Origin: Coprinellus micaceus
Lineage: Eukaryota; Basidiomycota; Agaricomycetes; Agaricales; Psathyrellaceae
Reading direction: 5' to 3'
Assembly (NCBI GenBank): GCA_951394405.1
Contig: OX596339.1
Coordinates: 3,224,001-3,288,000 of the forward strand
Length of the DNA: 64,000 bases
The position numbers and the translations under genes are program-made. Below, one piece after another: positions 1-10,595 of the stretch. Each line of letters begins with the position of its first letter. The first letter of the stretch is position 1. The notes beneath the pieces were generated by a model. The model was given only the letters and a program-made list of their open reading frames with translations. It did not search any database and was not told where the DNA came from.

Positions 1-215
1 ATTACAGCAGGAATGGCGCAGAGAACGGCGTCAAAGTGCACGAACTGGGCGCGTCAGTATGCTGACTCAGCGCCCAAAAGCCTTGAAGACAGGCCAAACT
101 GCGCCGACAAATCGCCGAAGGCAAGGTCCTCAGAGACCCGGCGGTTATTCCCCAGACGTTGGCGGTAGCGAATCCATTTTGGGACGAGCGTACGAAAACG
201 GATGGGCAAGCCGAG
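1..215. other. unassigned DNA downstream of AA9 fragment
   Basis: On the minus strand the reading frame of the last recognisable AA9 exon continues open through this stretch to a stop near position 57, but the residues have no resemblance to AA9. This is where homology to the neighbouring AA9 gene breaks off. I see no other gene here. Confidence 0.4.
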
Positions 216-572
216 ACTAGCAGAAGTGGTCATAATCCTAGAAACGGTTATGCATGAAGACTGATTTGACGCATCGAGGAGTCGCCCATGGACTCACGGG
301 TCATAGCTGCCTGCATACTGTCAGTATTTAGGGTCTGGGGAAGAAGGGCACTTAATACGTACTATACGGCCTTCCGATAGACTTCTGGCCACTGGCGGAG
401 TTATATGGTTGCCAACCGGGGTAGGTCGTTCCTGTTCGCGCCCAGAATGAGCTCCCAACTCGAAATCCACCAGGCAAGGCTTACCGTCGATGACATACGA
501 GGTCACACCGCCATGAGCAGCGACCTGACCGACGAAAAGGGAAGCGAGAGCGAGAATAGACGCAGACAACAT
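216..572 (-). pseudogene. 5' fragment of an AA9 lytic polysaccharide monooxygenase
   Basis: The first exon encodes a signal peptide followed by mature [11 protein letters not shown], with His1 of the copper histidine brace directly after the cleavage site. After an intron come [20 protein letters not shown], then a tiny SYDP exon, then an exon starting IMTTSA. The same exon order is seen in the complete AA9 gene at 1046-2628. The start at 572 matches that gene's MLxASI start. After about position 219 all similarity stops: the exons carrying the second His, the Tyr and the C-terminus are missing. The fragment cannot make an active enzyme. It is most simply a partial tandem duplicate broken at its 3' side, although an assembly join cannot be excluded. 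Confidence 0.8.
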
Positions 573-1045
573 ATGAGAGAAGGAAGGGGCCTGAACTCTG
601 TGAGACAAGACCTACCTTCCACGCCTCTACCGCGACGCCTTTTATCCTTCGTCTGAGTGTTAGGTGAGAACTTGCTTGGATACTGCGTTACATCGTCGGG
701 AGCAAGGAAGATATTTTGTTTCCGAGATTTCTCGACCGTTGGTCAAAAAGCGAGGGAAGCGCCAACGCCCCTCCCACACCTCACTCCCAAGTGCAACCGC
801 TCAGCATCTATATCAGGCGGCGGACCACGGGTATTAATGGATAAACAGAAGTATGAGTAAGGTGGAGCACTCACGAGTAACTAATCGTTTTCCCTCAGAC
901 GATCGTCGGCTCTCATACCTAGCGCCTTCGCCTGACGTTCTGATCTTCTTGAACAAGTCGAAACTTGAAGCAGATGATATTATGATTGCGGGAGAGAAGT
1001 ATTGCTGGAAGCGAGACACGACGACTATTTTTACAAGCACTGGCT
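573..1045. other. intergenic, no gene recognised
   Basis: It lies between the start of the AA9 fragment and the stop of the complete AA9 gene, both on the minus strand. It should hold the fragment's old promoter and the 3' UTR of the complete gene. Open frames here show no family resemblance. Confidence 0.5.
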
Positions 1046-2628
1046 CTAGTCGTTGACCTTGGTGCAAATGCCGGAGGCGCACTGAGTAGGACCAGTAGTG
1101 TAACCAATTCCGTTGCTCGCGAATGTTCCGAGGTTCTGAAATTGGGACTTGTACATAGCTGACGTACATAACATTGCAAGGCAAGAAAGGAGGGATGTTG
1201 GAAGGAAGTGAGGAGAATTTTGCGCCTAAGTGCACTGGCTGTACTGTGAAGAGGTTCAATATCGTTGCTCTGACTCCAAGTCGAGGGCGAAGCGCCACCT
1301 ACCCAATCATTCAATTTGGTGCAAGTTGTCCCCGCAGCACAGGTCGTGGATCCGCTATAGCCCTGCCCACCGCATTGACCATAAGGAGGAACGGTAGGAC
1401 CAGCGGGGGCACTGGGAGCAGGGGTGACGACAGTGGTGGTGGGGGCGGGAGCCTGGGTAGCGGGGGACGAGGGCTGAGGCTGAGGCTGAGAAGCGCCGTT
1501 TCCGGTCCAGACAGCTAAACAGGGAAGATTCAATGAGAAAAAATGTGTTGGGGGATTATATGACGATTGTAACTCACCAGGTCCGGGAACCTGGTAGGTG
1601 GTGATGGAAGGAGCCTGCTGGGAGTAGATGTCGACACGGACACCGGGGTCGGTCATGGAATAACCACCGGGGAACTTGACGGTGTACTGCGAGGAAGGGA
1701 GGGAGCCAGAGCCGCCGCTAAGGGTGAGCTGGGCACATTCGGGGTAGAATTGCGGAGTGTTGGCTTGGTGGAGAGCGAGGAGCTCGTGCTAGATATAAAG
1801 CGCGGACATTAGGATATTTTAGAGACGAGGACAGTAGATGCTAGAAAACATACCCTGATCATGTATTCACCATCGGGGAGGGTGGGGACGGTGATATCGT
1901 AGGAGAGTGTCTTCATGATCTCTCCGTTACCCCAAGAGCCCTTGCTAGATATCAACGATCTTCTCTCAGTTAAAGGCCCTCACGATTTTTAATCATACAC
2001 ACGTACGCCAAGGTGCCGGAAATGAGACCACGCTCAGAGATCTTGAACCAGTCGAGGCTGCCGCTATTGGCGGACGAGCAAGAACCTGGGCACTTGGCCA
2101 TGTAGACAATGACGGGGCCCTCCGCGTGGGTCCATTGCCCCCACTTGGCGGTGATCTTGGTTCCGGGCTTCACAGTGGCGGAGAGCTGTCCACCGCTAGC
2201 TTGGCCGTTGTTGTTGCACGAGAAAGTCTACTTTGGAATCAGTTTTTGTCGCCAATTGCCTTGGGCCACGCTTACCGATGCAGAGGTCGTCAAGATGCTA
2301 GGAGAAGGGATCAGTATGGATGACTTTACGCCTTAATTGGCGTTGCTTACGGGTCGTAGCTGCCTAGAAATCATTGTCAACATCATTGGGTCGTCAGACT
2401 CGAGGTAGTTACCCACCGTAGGGCCTTCCAATGGACTTCTGGCCAGAGGCAGAGTTGAACGCCTGCCATCCAGGGTAGTTGGTACCTACCGACGGGTGAG
2501 TCGTGCGCTAGGAATACGTGACAAGAGAAATATATCGCACCGTCGATGACGTAGGAGGTAACACCACCGTGGGCAGAAGCCTGACCAACGAATAGGGAAG
2601 CGAAGGCGATGATGGATGCGGCGAGCAT
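1046..2628 (-). CDS. AA9 lytic polysaccharide monooxygenase with C-terminal CBM1-like module
   Basis: Secreted copper enzyme expected to cleave cellulose or related glucans oxidatively. The nine-exon model starts [19 protein letters not shown] with mature His1 in [11 protein letters not shown]. Next come [60 protein letters not shown] with the second brace His, [20 protein letters not shown], and QFYPECAQL with the axial Tyr. All catalytic positions are present. A Gln/Pro/Ser/Thr-rich linker leads to a CBM1-like module ([15 protein letters not shown]...CTKLNDW). The usual YSQC ending is absent. Instead, after an intron, a terminal exon gives [19 protein letters not shown] and a stop at 1046-1048. 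A TATA box lies at 2680-2686. AA9 assignment is firm; the last exon is less certain. Confidence 0.9.
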
Positions 2629-2679
2629 GCTTGCGATGTGCGATGGGCGCTGTAGTTTCGTCCCTTGGATCTTGAAGGA

Positions 2680-2686
2680 TTATATA
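2680..2686 (-). promoter_or_regulatory. TATA box of the AA9-CBM1 gene
   Basis: The minus strand reads TATATAA about 52 bases upstream of the ATG at 2628. The position suits a fungal core promoter with a short 5' leader. Confidence 0.45.
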
Positions 2687-3171
2687 TCACTTAACCTCCC
2701 CTCCAGAGCCCTTGTTTGCTAGAGTGAGAGTGGACACCGTCGCATAGTCGGAACAAAAGAAGAAGGCCATGTTTCCGATATTTTTCAACGCTCGCGGAGG
2801 CATTCGACAAGTTGCCTTTCGTGACCACATCCCGTGGGCAGCCGCGACACCTCTCGAGTTCCGAGGGCTTTGAAGGACTCCGACTGGCTGTCGGCTCGCG
2901 ACCTAAGCCATGCCAACGTGACATACGCGTTACTTCCTCGAAGGAAGCAGTGTTTGTATGGGGTATTTTTCCGAGCTCTTTCCCTCCATGATGAGAATCC
3001 GGGGTACAGGTTTCCTCGGTAAATCCATTTGTCCGCACAAATGGCTCTGTAGAGGGAATTGAAACGCAAAATGGGTTCAGTTTGAAGCTAGAAGGGATAC
3101 AGCCCACTATCCTGGGAGATGTTGAGAAAATGTTAACCGCCAAACTTCAAATTGACACAGCGCTTACCCAC
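2687..3171. other. intergenic between AA9 and PLPBP genes
   Basis: Beyond the AA9 promoter this stretch should contain the 3' UTR of the PLP-homeostasis gene. Several short frames overlap here on both strands, but none shows splice-supported homology or family motifs. Confidence 0.4.
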
Positions 3172-4191
3172 CTAGGTTGCGCTCTTTTGTGCCCGGGCTC
3201 CGAAGATGCCTGTTCCAACCCTAACAATATCGCCCCCTGCCTTCAACGCTGTTTCAAAGTCGCTAGACATTCCCATGCTCAAAAGCAGCCTGCCACTACC
3301 TTCCTCACCCCATCTCGCCCTATCGCCCTCAGGTACTGCCGCCTCCAAATACTCACAGAGGGCATCTCTTGTCTTCTTGAGAGACTCGAAATCGGCATTC
3401 TTCTCGGCTTCAGAAGCGTGGAGTGACAGCTCCAAGGACCCAATCGTCATCAAGCCCTCCAGCCGAAGGCGGGGACATTCCTTCACGATATGAAGGCCAA
3501 GCTGTGCGAGTTCCGAGGCTTCGACCCCTCCAGATGACGACAACGGCGGCAATCCAGACTTGGAATCTTCGCCCGAGGTATTGACCTGCAATAGCACCCT
3601 GAGGACAGTCGATCGATCCGAGGATAGTACTTTGTTGAGTGCGTTAGCGGCTTTTATCGATCCAAGCGTCTGAATCGAGTAGAGGTTTGGTATCGCTGAC
3701 CAAGAGCGTCAGAACCCCGGTTTCTGGACTGTTTCGAAGCTGCGACCCACATGCTAGCGTCTTGGCTTTGTTCGACTGAAGGGTTCCAATGAAATGCCAC
3801 CGTATATCGGCGGGGAGCTGGGTCCGGTCAGGAGGTCCATTCAATTTATTCCTCTTAAACCGAGACTCACGATTTTCGCCTTGTCCTCCAACTCCTGCAC
3901 ATAGTTCTCACCAAAGTCTAGCTGTCCCTGCTGGTGGCACGCGAGAATATCAGAAGCAGGCTTATATTTGGAAACAGCGACCAGAGTCGGGGTAGATGGG
4001 GACTGGGAAGAAGCTTCGACAACACGACCTCGGATCTCTTCCAACGATTCCTTGAGCTCAGCCTGGCGCTCAGCACAGAGCTCTTCGACGTTTGCTGCTG
4101 ACATTGAAGACTTGAAGCCCGTATACAGTGCGTATCTGAGTGCTGAAACGCTTTTGAGATGAGATAGTCGTTGGAAAGGTGCCAGTAGCAT
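3172..4191 (-). CDS. pyridoxal phosphate homeostasis protein (YggS/PLPBP family)
   Basis: Binds PLP and buffers its cellular level; the family has no known catalytic activity. The model has three exons. Exon 1 carries the PLP lysine region [11 protein letters not shown] and [14 protein letters not shown]. Exon 2 begins [19 protein letters not shown]. Exon 3 carries [29 protein letters not shown], a MTIGS motif, [12 protein letters not shown] and the phosphate-binding [13 protein letters not shown] ending. Introns fall at about 3868-3821 and 3746-3678. All conserved TIM-barrel motifs of the family are present, and the length is typical for fungi. The start at 4191 adds about 28 residues before an internal Met (MSAANVEEL) at 4107; this basic leader could be a mitochondrial presequence, which is inference. 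Confidence 0.93.
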
Positions 4192-4304
4192 TCAAATGGT
4201 TGGGAACAAGTCAGGGTTGCTCTACTGCACCCGCGCTCCCGGCCTTGGGCGATATTCCCACAAGCGGATTAAGATAAGATAAGATCGTAATGCATAGTGA
4301 TTGC

Positions 4305-4316
4305 TTGGGCGCTTAA
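4305..4316 (+). repeat. dispersed 12-mer TTGGGCGCTTAA, exact copy 1
   Basis: It lies between the PLPBP gene and reductase A, about 20 bases after a run of overlapping GATAAG motifs (about 4270-4286). Exact copies occur at 36596-36607 and 60236-60247. Near copies on the other strand are at 18297-18308, 18482-18493, 23769-23780, 41639-41650 and 50887-50898. All of them are outside coding sequence. Confidence 0.5.
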
Positions 4317-4418
4317 CAGTTTGAGTACTACGGCATCATGAGGATAGTGTCTGGTTGCAAGGTACGAGGCGTATGAATGCTCTCGCGCCCCGGGCTATAT
4401 CAAACTGGACCTTCAAAC

Positions 4419-5694
4419 CTACAAGGTCTCTTGGGGCCGAGCAACTAGCTTCACATACGAGACCTTACCTTCTTCCGACTTCCTTAAACCCCCCACAACA
4501 CCATTCAACCCGTTTGGCAAAACCTCAACGTTGTGCGGCTGCATCGACGAGTTTAGATCCGCTAAGCTAGGGACAGCACATGGGGCAGGCTCACCTTGAT
4601 ATCGCCGCTCTCAAGCAACCCAGTCAAGTTCTGGTACAGCTCCTTCATAAGTTCATAATGCTCCGGCGACGCCTTCTTTCCAAGTACGTGAACCGGGGCC
4701 TTATCCTCCTTCTTACCCTCTCCCTCCCAGAATGCCTCAGGAGGAAGCACGACAATCTGCTTGCCCCCAGGAGCAAGGATTTCGAATCCTTGCCTCTGTG
4801 TGTCTGGGGTGGAGATGCCATCGAATATGCTCTTGAGAGGCGCGCTGGTGATGGCGTGAAGCTGAGCCTTGGTAATAGGCCCGCTTCGGTCAAGGACGTG
4901 GGTCGCACCGAGCGCCTTCAAAGAGGGCTCGTGCTTCGGGGAGGCAGTGGTGATGATTGGGAAGAACCCTGAGAGCTTCGCGAGCTGAATCGCTGTTATG
5001 GAAGAGTTAGAGGGTGTATCGGTGGCTGGAGTTGCACCTACCGAAATGCCCAACCGCACTTGACCCTCCGAAGATGAAGATTGGATTACCCTTATATTTC
5101 CCTCGGTTCTCGGATCTGGTGGGAGCGCCGAATCCCAAGCCATATGGGCTCACGTTGTAGAGCCCAACGTAGGGTGCAGTGATTCCGACCGGGATGGTCG
5201 ACGCATCATCGCACGTCAAGTTCGGCGAAATCTAAAAGCCCAGATCAGAGCCGCGCGATGTGGGCTGGATAAAAGCATACCTTGGCGAGGGTGTGGACAT
5301 CAGCGGTCGCGTATTGCTGAAATCCTGACTGTTCGTTGTCCCCCATAACACCTTGGGTAAATCTAAACGTTCCAATTCCAAACTCAGTCCAACCCGACTC
5401 GTTGAGACGGTTCCCAATGGAGGGTCCTTACACTCTGTCACCGATAGCCACCTGTGACACACCTTCTCCAAGCCCGACGACTTCACCAGCGATGTCATAG
5501 CCAAGGAGGACAGGGTAGTCTTCAACTAAGATGCCCCATTTTTGGATCTTCCAATCCACAGGGTTGAGAGCAGAAGACTGGATTTTGACGAGAACCTCGT
5601 CCTTGCCAGGCTTGGGGACCAGAAGATCCACCAGTGTCAGGTCGCCGAACTTCTTCTGGACTAGAAGTGCCTTTTGGTGAGTGGGAAGTCCCAT
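4419..5694 (-). CDS. medium-chain reductase A (GroES-like, enoyl-reductase type)
   Basis: NAD(P)H-dependent oxidoreductase of the medium-chain dehydrogenase/reductase superfamily, close to fungal ToxD-like or trans-acting enoyl reductases. The N-terminal GroES-like domain contains LVPKPGKDEVLVKIQSSALN, PVDWKIQ and DIAGEVVGLGEGV. The Rossmann part has FGGSSAVGHF, AIQLAKLSGFFPIITTAS, GATHVLDR and APGGKQIVVLPPEAFW. The last exon encodes PHNVEVLPNGL and KLVARPQETL. No zinc-binding cysteines are seen in the N-terminal domain, so a zinc-independent reductase is likely. Exons join after GDRV, at the glycine-rich loop and after SGDIK, as in the three paralogues. The substrate cannot be read from the sequence. 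A TATA motif lies at 5784-5789. Confidence 0.88.
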
Positions 5695-6146
5695 GGTGAG
5701 ATCAGTAGAGAGTGTGCGATTGACCAGTTGCGAGCCCTTGAGAGGTAGGGAGAGTGGAACATCTGGAAAATGCGGCGGGTCTCTTTATATCAGCACAGGC
5801 GAGCTTACACTCAATTGGCCCCCTTCGATGGCGCCATCTTGAGGCGCCGCGCACGACCCCAGGTGTGGTCTCGGTTGATTCCCCTGAGCGTTGCACTCCT
5901 GGTCTTCCTCAGTCAGCAGCTTAGCAATCCTTGGGACACGGCGGCCCCACATATAATTCGACTGTTCCAAAGTGGGGTGGCTCAACATATGTGTCGCGAC
6001 TACGGACAGCGTGTCGCGTATTCTCTAATTATCTCGGGCGAATATTTTGGTCCGGAGGGCTCGTGCATGTTTGGAAGGGCAACCGGGGGCAGCTGCTGTT
6101 AGGAGCGGAATACGTTCGTTGAGTGAACCTAAATTCCCTGAAGTAC
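5695..6146. other. intergenic, promoter of reductase A
   Basis: Contains the minus-strand TATA element at 5784-5789, about 90 bases upstream of the ATG of reductase A. From about 6040 it contains the 3' flank of reductase B, which is similar to the 3' flank of reductase C near 8505-8617. Confidence 0.45.
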
Positions 6147-7420
6147 CTACTGCGTCTCCTGGGGGCGAGATACAAGCTTCGTATTCGAGACCTTTCCTCC
6201 CTCCAACCTCTTCAGGCCATCAACAATGCCGCTCAACCCGTTAGGGAGCACCTCGACGTTGTGCGGCTGTACGAAGGGATCAGAAATCAGTCATCATTAT
6301 AATTAGCCTCATAAATTCCCCGCACCTTAATGTCCCCACTCTCGAGCAGGCCAGTGAAGTTCCTATACAGCTCCTTGGCCAGTTCAGCATGTTGTGGGTA
6401 CCTCTTCGACCCAACCACCTGAACCCCTGTCTTGCCCTGCTCTTTGCCCTCACTCTCCCAGAACGCCTCAGGCGCAAGCACCAGAACCTGTTTTCCCCCG
6501 GGAGAGAGAATATCAAAGCCTTGCCTCTGAGTCTCCGCACTAGAGATAGCGTCGATGATGTTCTCGATCGGCGACGCGGTGATTGCCTGAATCCTTGCTT
6601 TGGTTACAGGGGCGTTTCGGTCAAGAACGTGGGTGGCCCCAGCCGCCTTCAAAGACGACTCGTGCTTTGGGGAGGAGGTTGTGATGATTGGGCTGAAGCC
6701 CGAAAGCCTGGCCAGTTGAAGTGCTATCCGAATGTGTCATGACCACCCTCCACGTTAGGACAGTCGCGACGTACCGAAATGCCCAACTGCACTTGAACCT
6801 CCGAGAATGACGATGGGCACGTCGTGGTATTTGCCTCTGTTCTCTGGCCTGACAGGTGTGTCGAAGCCAAGACCATGGGGGCTCACGTTGTATAGACCAA
6901 CATAGGGTGCAGTGAAGGCGACAGGGATGGTCGAGGCGTCGTCGTAGGTCAAATTGGATGGGATCTATTCAATGAAATGTGTCCAGATTTTACGATACGA
7001 GAGAGGGAGATACTTTACGCACCTTTGCGAGAGTAGGCACATCAGCAATCGCGTACTGCTGGAACCCGGACTGGCTGTTGTCGCCAATGACACCTTGGGT
7101 GAACCTAGGTCATAAATTCCGTCAGGAGACCGCACAGAGAGCTGGAACCACACTACTCACACCCGATCGCCAATAGACAGCTGGGTAACGCCTTCGCCGA
7201 GCTCAACGACCTCTCCAGCAATATCCGACCCCAGAGTAGCGGGGTAAGTCTCGAGGAAGAAACCGTACTTCTGGAGCTTCCAATCCACAGGGTTGAGTGC
7301 GGACGAATGGATCTTGAGGAGGACTTCACCCTTTCCAGGTGTAGGAACGGGAACGTCGGCCACGGCATATGGGCTGAACTTCTCCTTCAGCTGGAGTGCC
7401 TTCTGTTGGGTGGGGGACAT
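6147..7420 (-). CDS. medium-chain reductase B
   Basis: Paralogue of reductase A, with the closest match to reductase C. The GroES-like domain has VPVPTPGKGEVLLKIHSSAL, NPVDWKLQKYGFFLE and DIAGEVVELGEGVTQL. A middle exon has IPVAFTAPYVGLYNVSPHGL and LGGSSAVGHF. The next part has AGATHVLDRNAPVTKARIQA and SPGGKQVLVLAPEAFWESEG, and the last exon ends VSRPQETQ. Introns sit where they do in the other copies. No zinc ligands are visible. A TATA box (minus TTATAAG) lies at 7501-7507. The gene is one half of a segmental tandem duplication with reductase C. Confidence 0.88.
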
Positions 7421-8617
7421 GATGATTGCAAGAGGTGGCAGATGGCAGGTTGAAGCTGTTTGGGATACTGGGAGAGACCCCGGGGAAGGCAGACCGCCTC
7501 CTTATAACCAGATATAGCCCCCCTATACGCGGTCCATTGCTCGATGGCGTCAACCTGGGGTTCCTAGGACACGCTCTTGGTGACCCTACGTCGGTGCTCT
7601 TGGTATTCTGAGTAAGCCGTGCTTATAAATACATTCCTGTCGCTTTTTCGTCGCTCCTCTGACCTAAGTAGACAATGTTGAAGTGATATGAGAAACGCTG
7701 CAGCACGTATGTCGTTTATTGGTCGCGTCGACACTATTTTAAGTCGCTTCGTGTTGATTGCGACAAGCTCTTCGAATTTGAACGATCCAAGTGAGCTAAT
7801 GGAAGCACCGTAAGGCGTATCCCTGAGTTCCTGTACTCGCCATTGTCGCGCAATGAAGTGGAGGCTCCCACAGGGAATGTTCAATAGAGTTCGATTACTC
7901 AGCGACTTTCGTACTGCCGCTGGCAGGGTCGTGCCCTTGTGTGGTCGCCCAATCCGATCCGAGACCACAATTCTAAAGCTCTGGGACGTGGGGCGCTTAC
8001 AACCCAAAGGAGATGGCGCTAGGAAAATGACGGAAGGCGAATGTCTCGCATTCCAGTGTTCGGTGCAGCGAGGTCATCGTAGTGACCCCGAGCCAGGATC
8101 CAAGCACCCACTTCTCTCCCAGAGAGCATTCTCCCCCCTGCATTGAGGCGTCCATTTCCGCATCAGAGGCCCATACCTCCGTGTGCCGAGGCTCCGAGCG
8201 CCTAGCAAGAAAACAAGAATGAGCGAGCGGAGGGGCCGATTAGCCTGAGCGCCTAGGGGCGTCGGGAAAAGAGAAAAGCAAAATACCCGCAAACGCGCAA
8301 TGCTCAATGCGTCCCCCAGCATTCATGCCTCAGTGCAACCCCAGAGTAGTAATGGTGCGTCGTCGTGCAGAGCAGCAGAGCGGGGAAACATGGAAATAGG
8401 GGAGCGACCTCGGGGAAGAAGGGGAGAAAAGACAACTCACCTCGACTGCGGACAGCATATTGCATACCCTTCGCATATACCAAGCTGGGCGTGTTGAACG
8501 ATGCTGGTCCCTGGGGACCCGCATGTGTTTGGAACGGTGGGGGAGTGGCACGATAAGAGCCAGTGTCAGGAATAGAATATGTTGATTATTTAAATCGACC
8601 TAATTTCCGCGAGATGC
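7421..8617. repeat. intergenic; about 0.45 kb duplicated upstream of reductase C
   Basis: Bases of about 7595-8070 resemble about 10085-10560, upstream of reductase C, including GTATTCTGAGTAA, TTTATTGGTCGCG, GCACCGTAAGGC and TTACTCAGCGACTTTCG. The similarity is non-coding, interrupted by indels, and collinear with the flanking gene copies. A 10-mer GAGCGCCTAG occurs at 8196-8205 and 8247-8256. I see no gene in the interval. Confidence 0.65.
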
Positions 8618-9883
8618 CTACTGTGTCTCCTGGGGGTGGGATACGATCTTTGTATTCGAGACCTTCCCTTCCTCCAACCTCTTCAGGCCATCAACGATGC
8701 CGCTCAAACCGTTAGGAAGGACTTCGACGTTGTGGGGCTGTACAAAACCATCAGAGGCCGCCCGCTGTTGCCATAGCATATTCTTCGCACCTTAATGTCC
8801 CCACTCTCGAGCAGGCCAGTGAAGTTCCTATACAGCTCCTTGACCAGTTCAACTTGATGTGGGAATCTCTTCGACCCAAGCACCTGAACCCCCGTCTTGC
8901 CCTGCTCCTTACCCTCGCTCTCCCAGAACGCCTCAGACGCAAGCAGGAGGATTTGCTTTCCCCCGGGAGAGAGGATATCAAAGCCTTGCCTCTGAGTCTC
9001 CGCACTAGAGATAGCATCGACGATGTTCTTGATCGGCGACGCGGTGATCGCCTGAATCTCCGTTGTGGTCACAGCGGCGCTTCGGTCAAGGACGTGGGTG
9101 GCCCCAGCCGCCTTCAAGGACGCCTCGTGCCTCGCGGAGGCGGTGGTGATGATTGGGCTGAAACCCGAAAGCCTGGCCAGTTGAAGCGCTATCCAAATGT
9201 GTCAGGACGGTCGTTCGCGCTGGTTGGCTACCACGTACCGAAATGCCCAACCGCGCTTGAGCCTCCAAGAACGACGATGGGTATGTCATGGTATTTGCCC
9301 CTATTCTCCGGCCTGACAGGCGTGTCGAAACCAAGACCATGGGGGCTCACGTTGTACAAACCAAAGTAGGGTGCGGCGAAGGCGACAGGGATGGTCGAGG
9401 CGTCGTCATAGGTCAAATTGGATGGGATCTGTTAATTGACATATGTTAGGATTTTAAAGTACGAGAGAGCTGGTTTCTTTCGCACCTTTGCAATAGTAGG
9501 TACATCAGCAATCGTGTATTGCTGGAACCCGGACTGGTCGTAGACGCCAATGACACCCTGGGTGAACCTAAGCAATAAATCCCGTCAGACGATTAAACAG
9601 CAAGCTAGAACAGCGTTACTGACACTCGATCGCCGATAGACAGTTCGGTCACGCCTTCGCCGAGCTCGACGACTTCTCCAGCGATGTCTAACCCGAGGGT
9701 AGCGGGATAAACCTCGAGCAAGAAACCATACTTCTGGAGTTTCCAATCCACAGGGTTGAGTGCGGACGAATGCACCTTGATGAGGACTTCGCCCTTTCCG
9801 GGCTTTGGAACGGGGACGTCGGCCAAGGCAAATGGGCCGAACTTCTCCTTCAGCTGGAGCGCCTTCTGTGAGGTGGGGGACAT
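8618..9883 (-). CDS. medium-chain reductase C
   Basis: Nearly identical in layout to reductase B. It starts MSPTSQKALQLKEKFGPFAL and has VPVPKPGKGEVLIKVHSSAL, NPVDWKLQKYGFLLE and DIAGEVVELGEGVTELSIGD. The Rossmann loop is VLGGSSAVGHF, followed by AGATHVLDRSAAVTTTEIQ and SPGGKQILLLASEAFWESEG. It ends with VEVLPNGLSGIVDGLKRL and VSHPQETQ. All exon junctions are shared with B, and no disabling change was seen. Differences from B are mostly conservative, so both copies look functional after a fairly recent duplication. A TATA motif (minus TATAAG) is at 9955-9960. Confidence 0.88.
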
Positions 9884-10592
9884 GATGCAAGATGTGGGTG
9901 GCAGGCAGGGGTGATTTGGAATACTGGTAGAGACACAGAGAGGTATCCGCCATTCTTATACCCAAATCGAACCTATACACAATCCATGGTTTGCTCGCGA
10001 CGCGCGTCCTCGCGCGTCAGCTTAGGGTGCCTCGGGAACGCTTCACTCTGCTGCGGTGGGTGACCCCGCACAAACTCCGCGTCTTCCTTCATGTATTCTG
10101 AGTAATCCGCGCTTACACTTGTGTCATTTATTGGTCGCGGCGACGCCATTCCAGGCGTTTCGTCGGTTGCCACTGGCCCTTCGGATATGGACTATCCAGG
10201 CGAACTAATGGGAGCACCGTAAGGCCTTGTCAGGTCGTTTCCTGCTGATTGCGACACTGGCAGGGTCTCCGGATCTGAACCATCCAGGTGAACCAATGGA
10301 AACATCGTAAGGCGTACCCTTCAGTTCCCGTACTCACTATTGATAAGTTTCCCAAACACCGCTGGGAACGTTTGAAAATGGGTTACTCAGCGACTTTCGC
10401 ACTGTCATTCTGGCAGCATGGTCGTCATCGGTCGCTTGCGTGTCGCGCAATTCTTAAGCTCAAGGGTGGCACGGCGCTTACAAGTCCAAGGAGATGATGC
10501 TAGAAGAATGACTGGATACGAGTGTTCAATGTTCGGCGAGGAGATCGTCATGGCCGTTGTGGAGGTAAAGAGCCGGCTGCCCCGGTACATAC
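9884..10592. repeat. duplicated upstream region of reductase C with internal 88-bp repeat
   Basis: Matches the region upstream of reductase B (about 7595-8070). It also holds an internal tandem duplication absent from the B side: the segment around 10198 (AGGCGAACTAATGGGAGCA) recurs about 88 bp later at 10286 (AGGTGAACCAATGGAAACA), each followed by a CGTAAGGC. No coding potential is evident. Confidence 0.6.
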
Positions 10593-10595
10593 GCT

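Noticed and set aside
919..1656. 245-codon frame running through the AA9 linker and CBM1
   Set aside because: It reads through two introns with good splice sites; only parts of it are real exons.
8196..8256. Repeated GAGCGCCTAG as a regulatory pair
   Set aside because: Only two copies of a short word in a GC-rich stretch and not present in the duplicated region upstream of reductase C, so no support.
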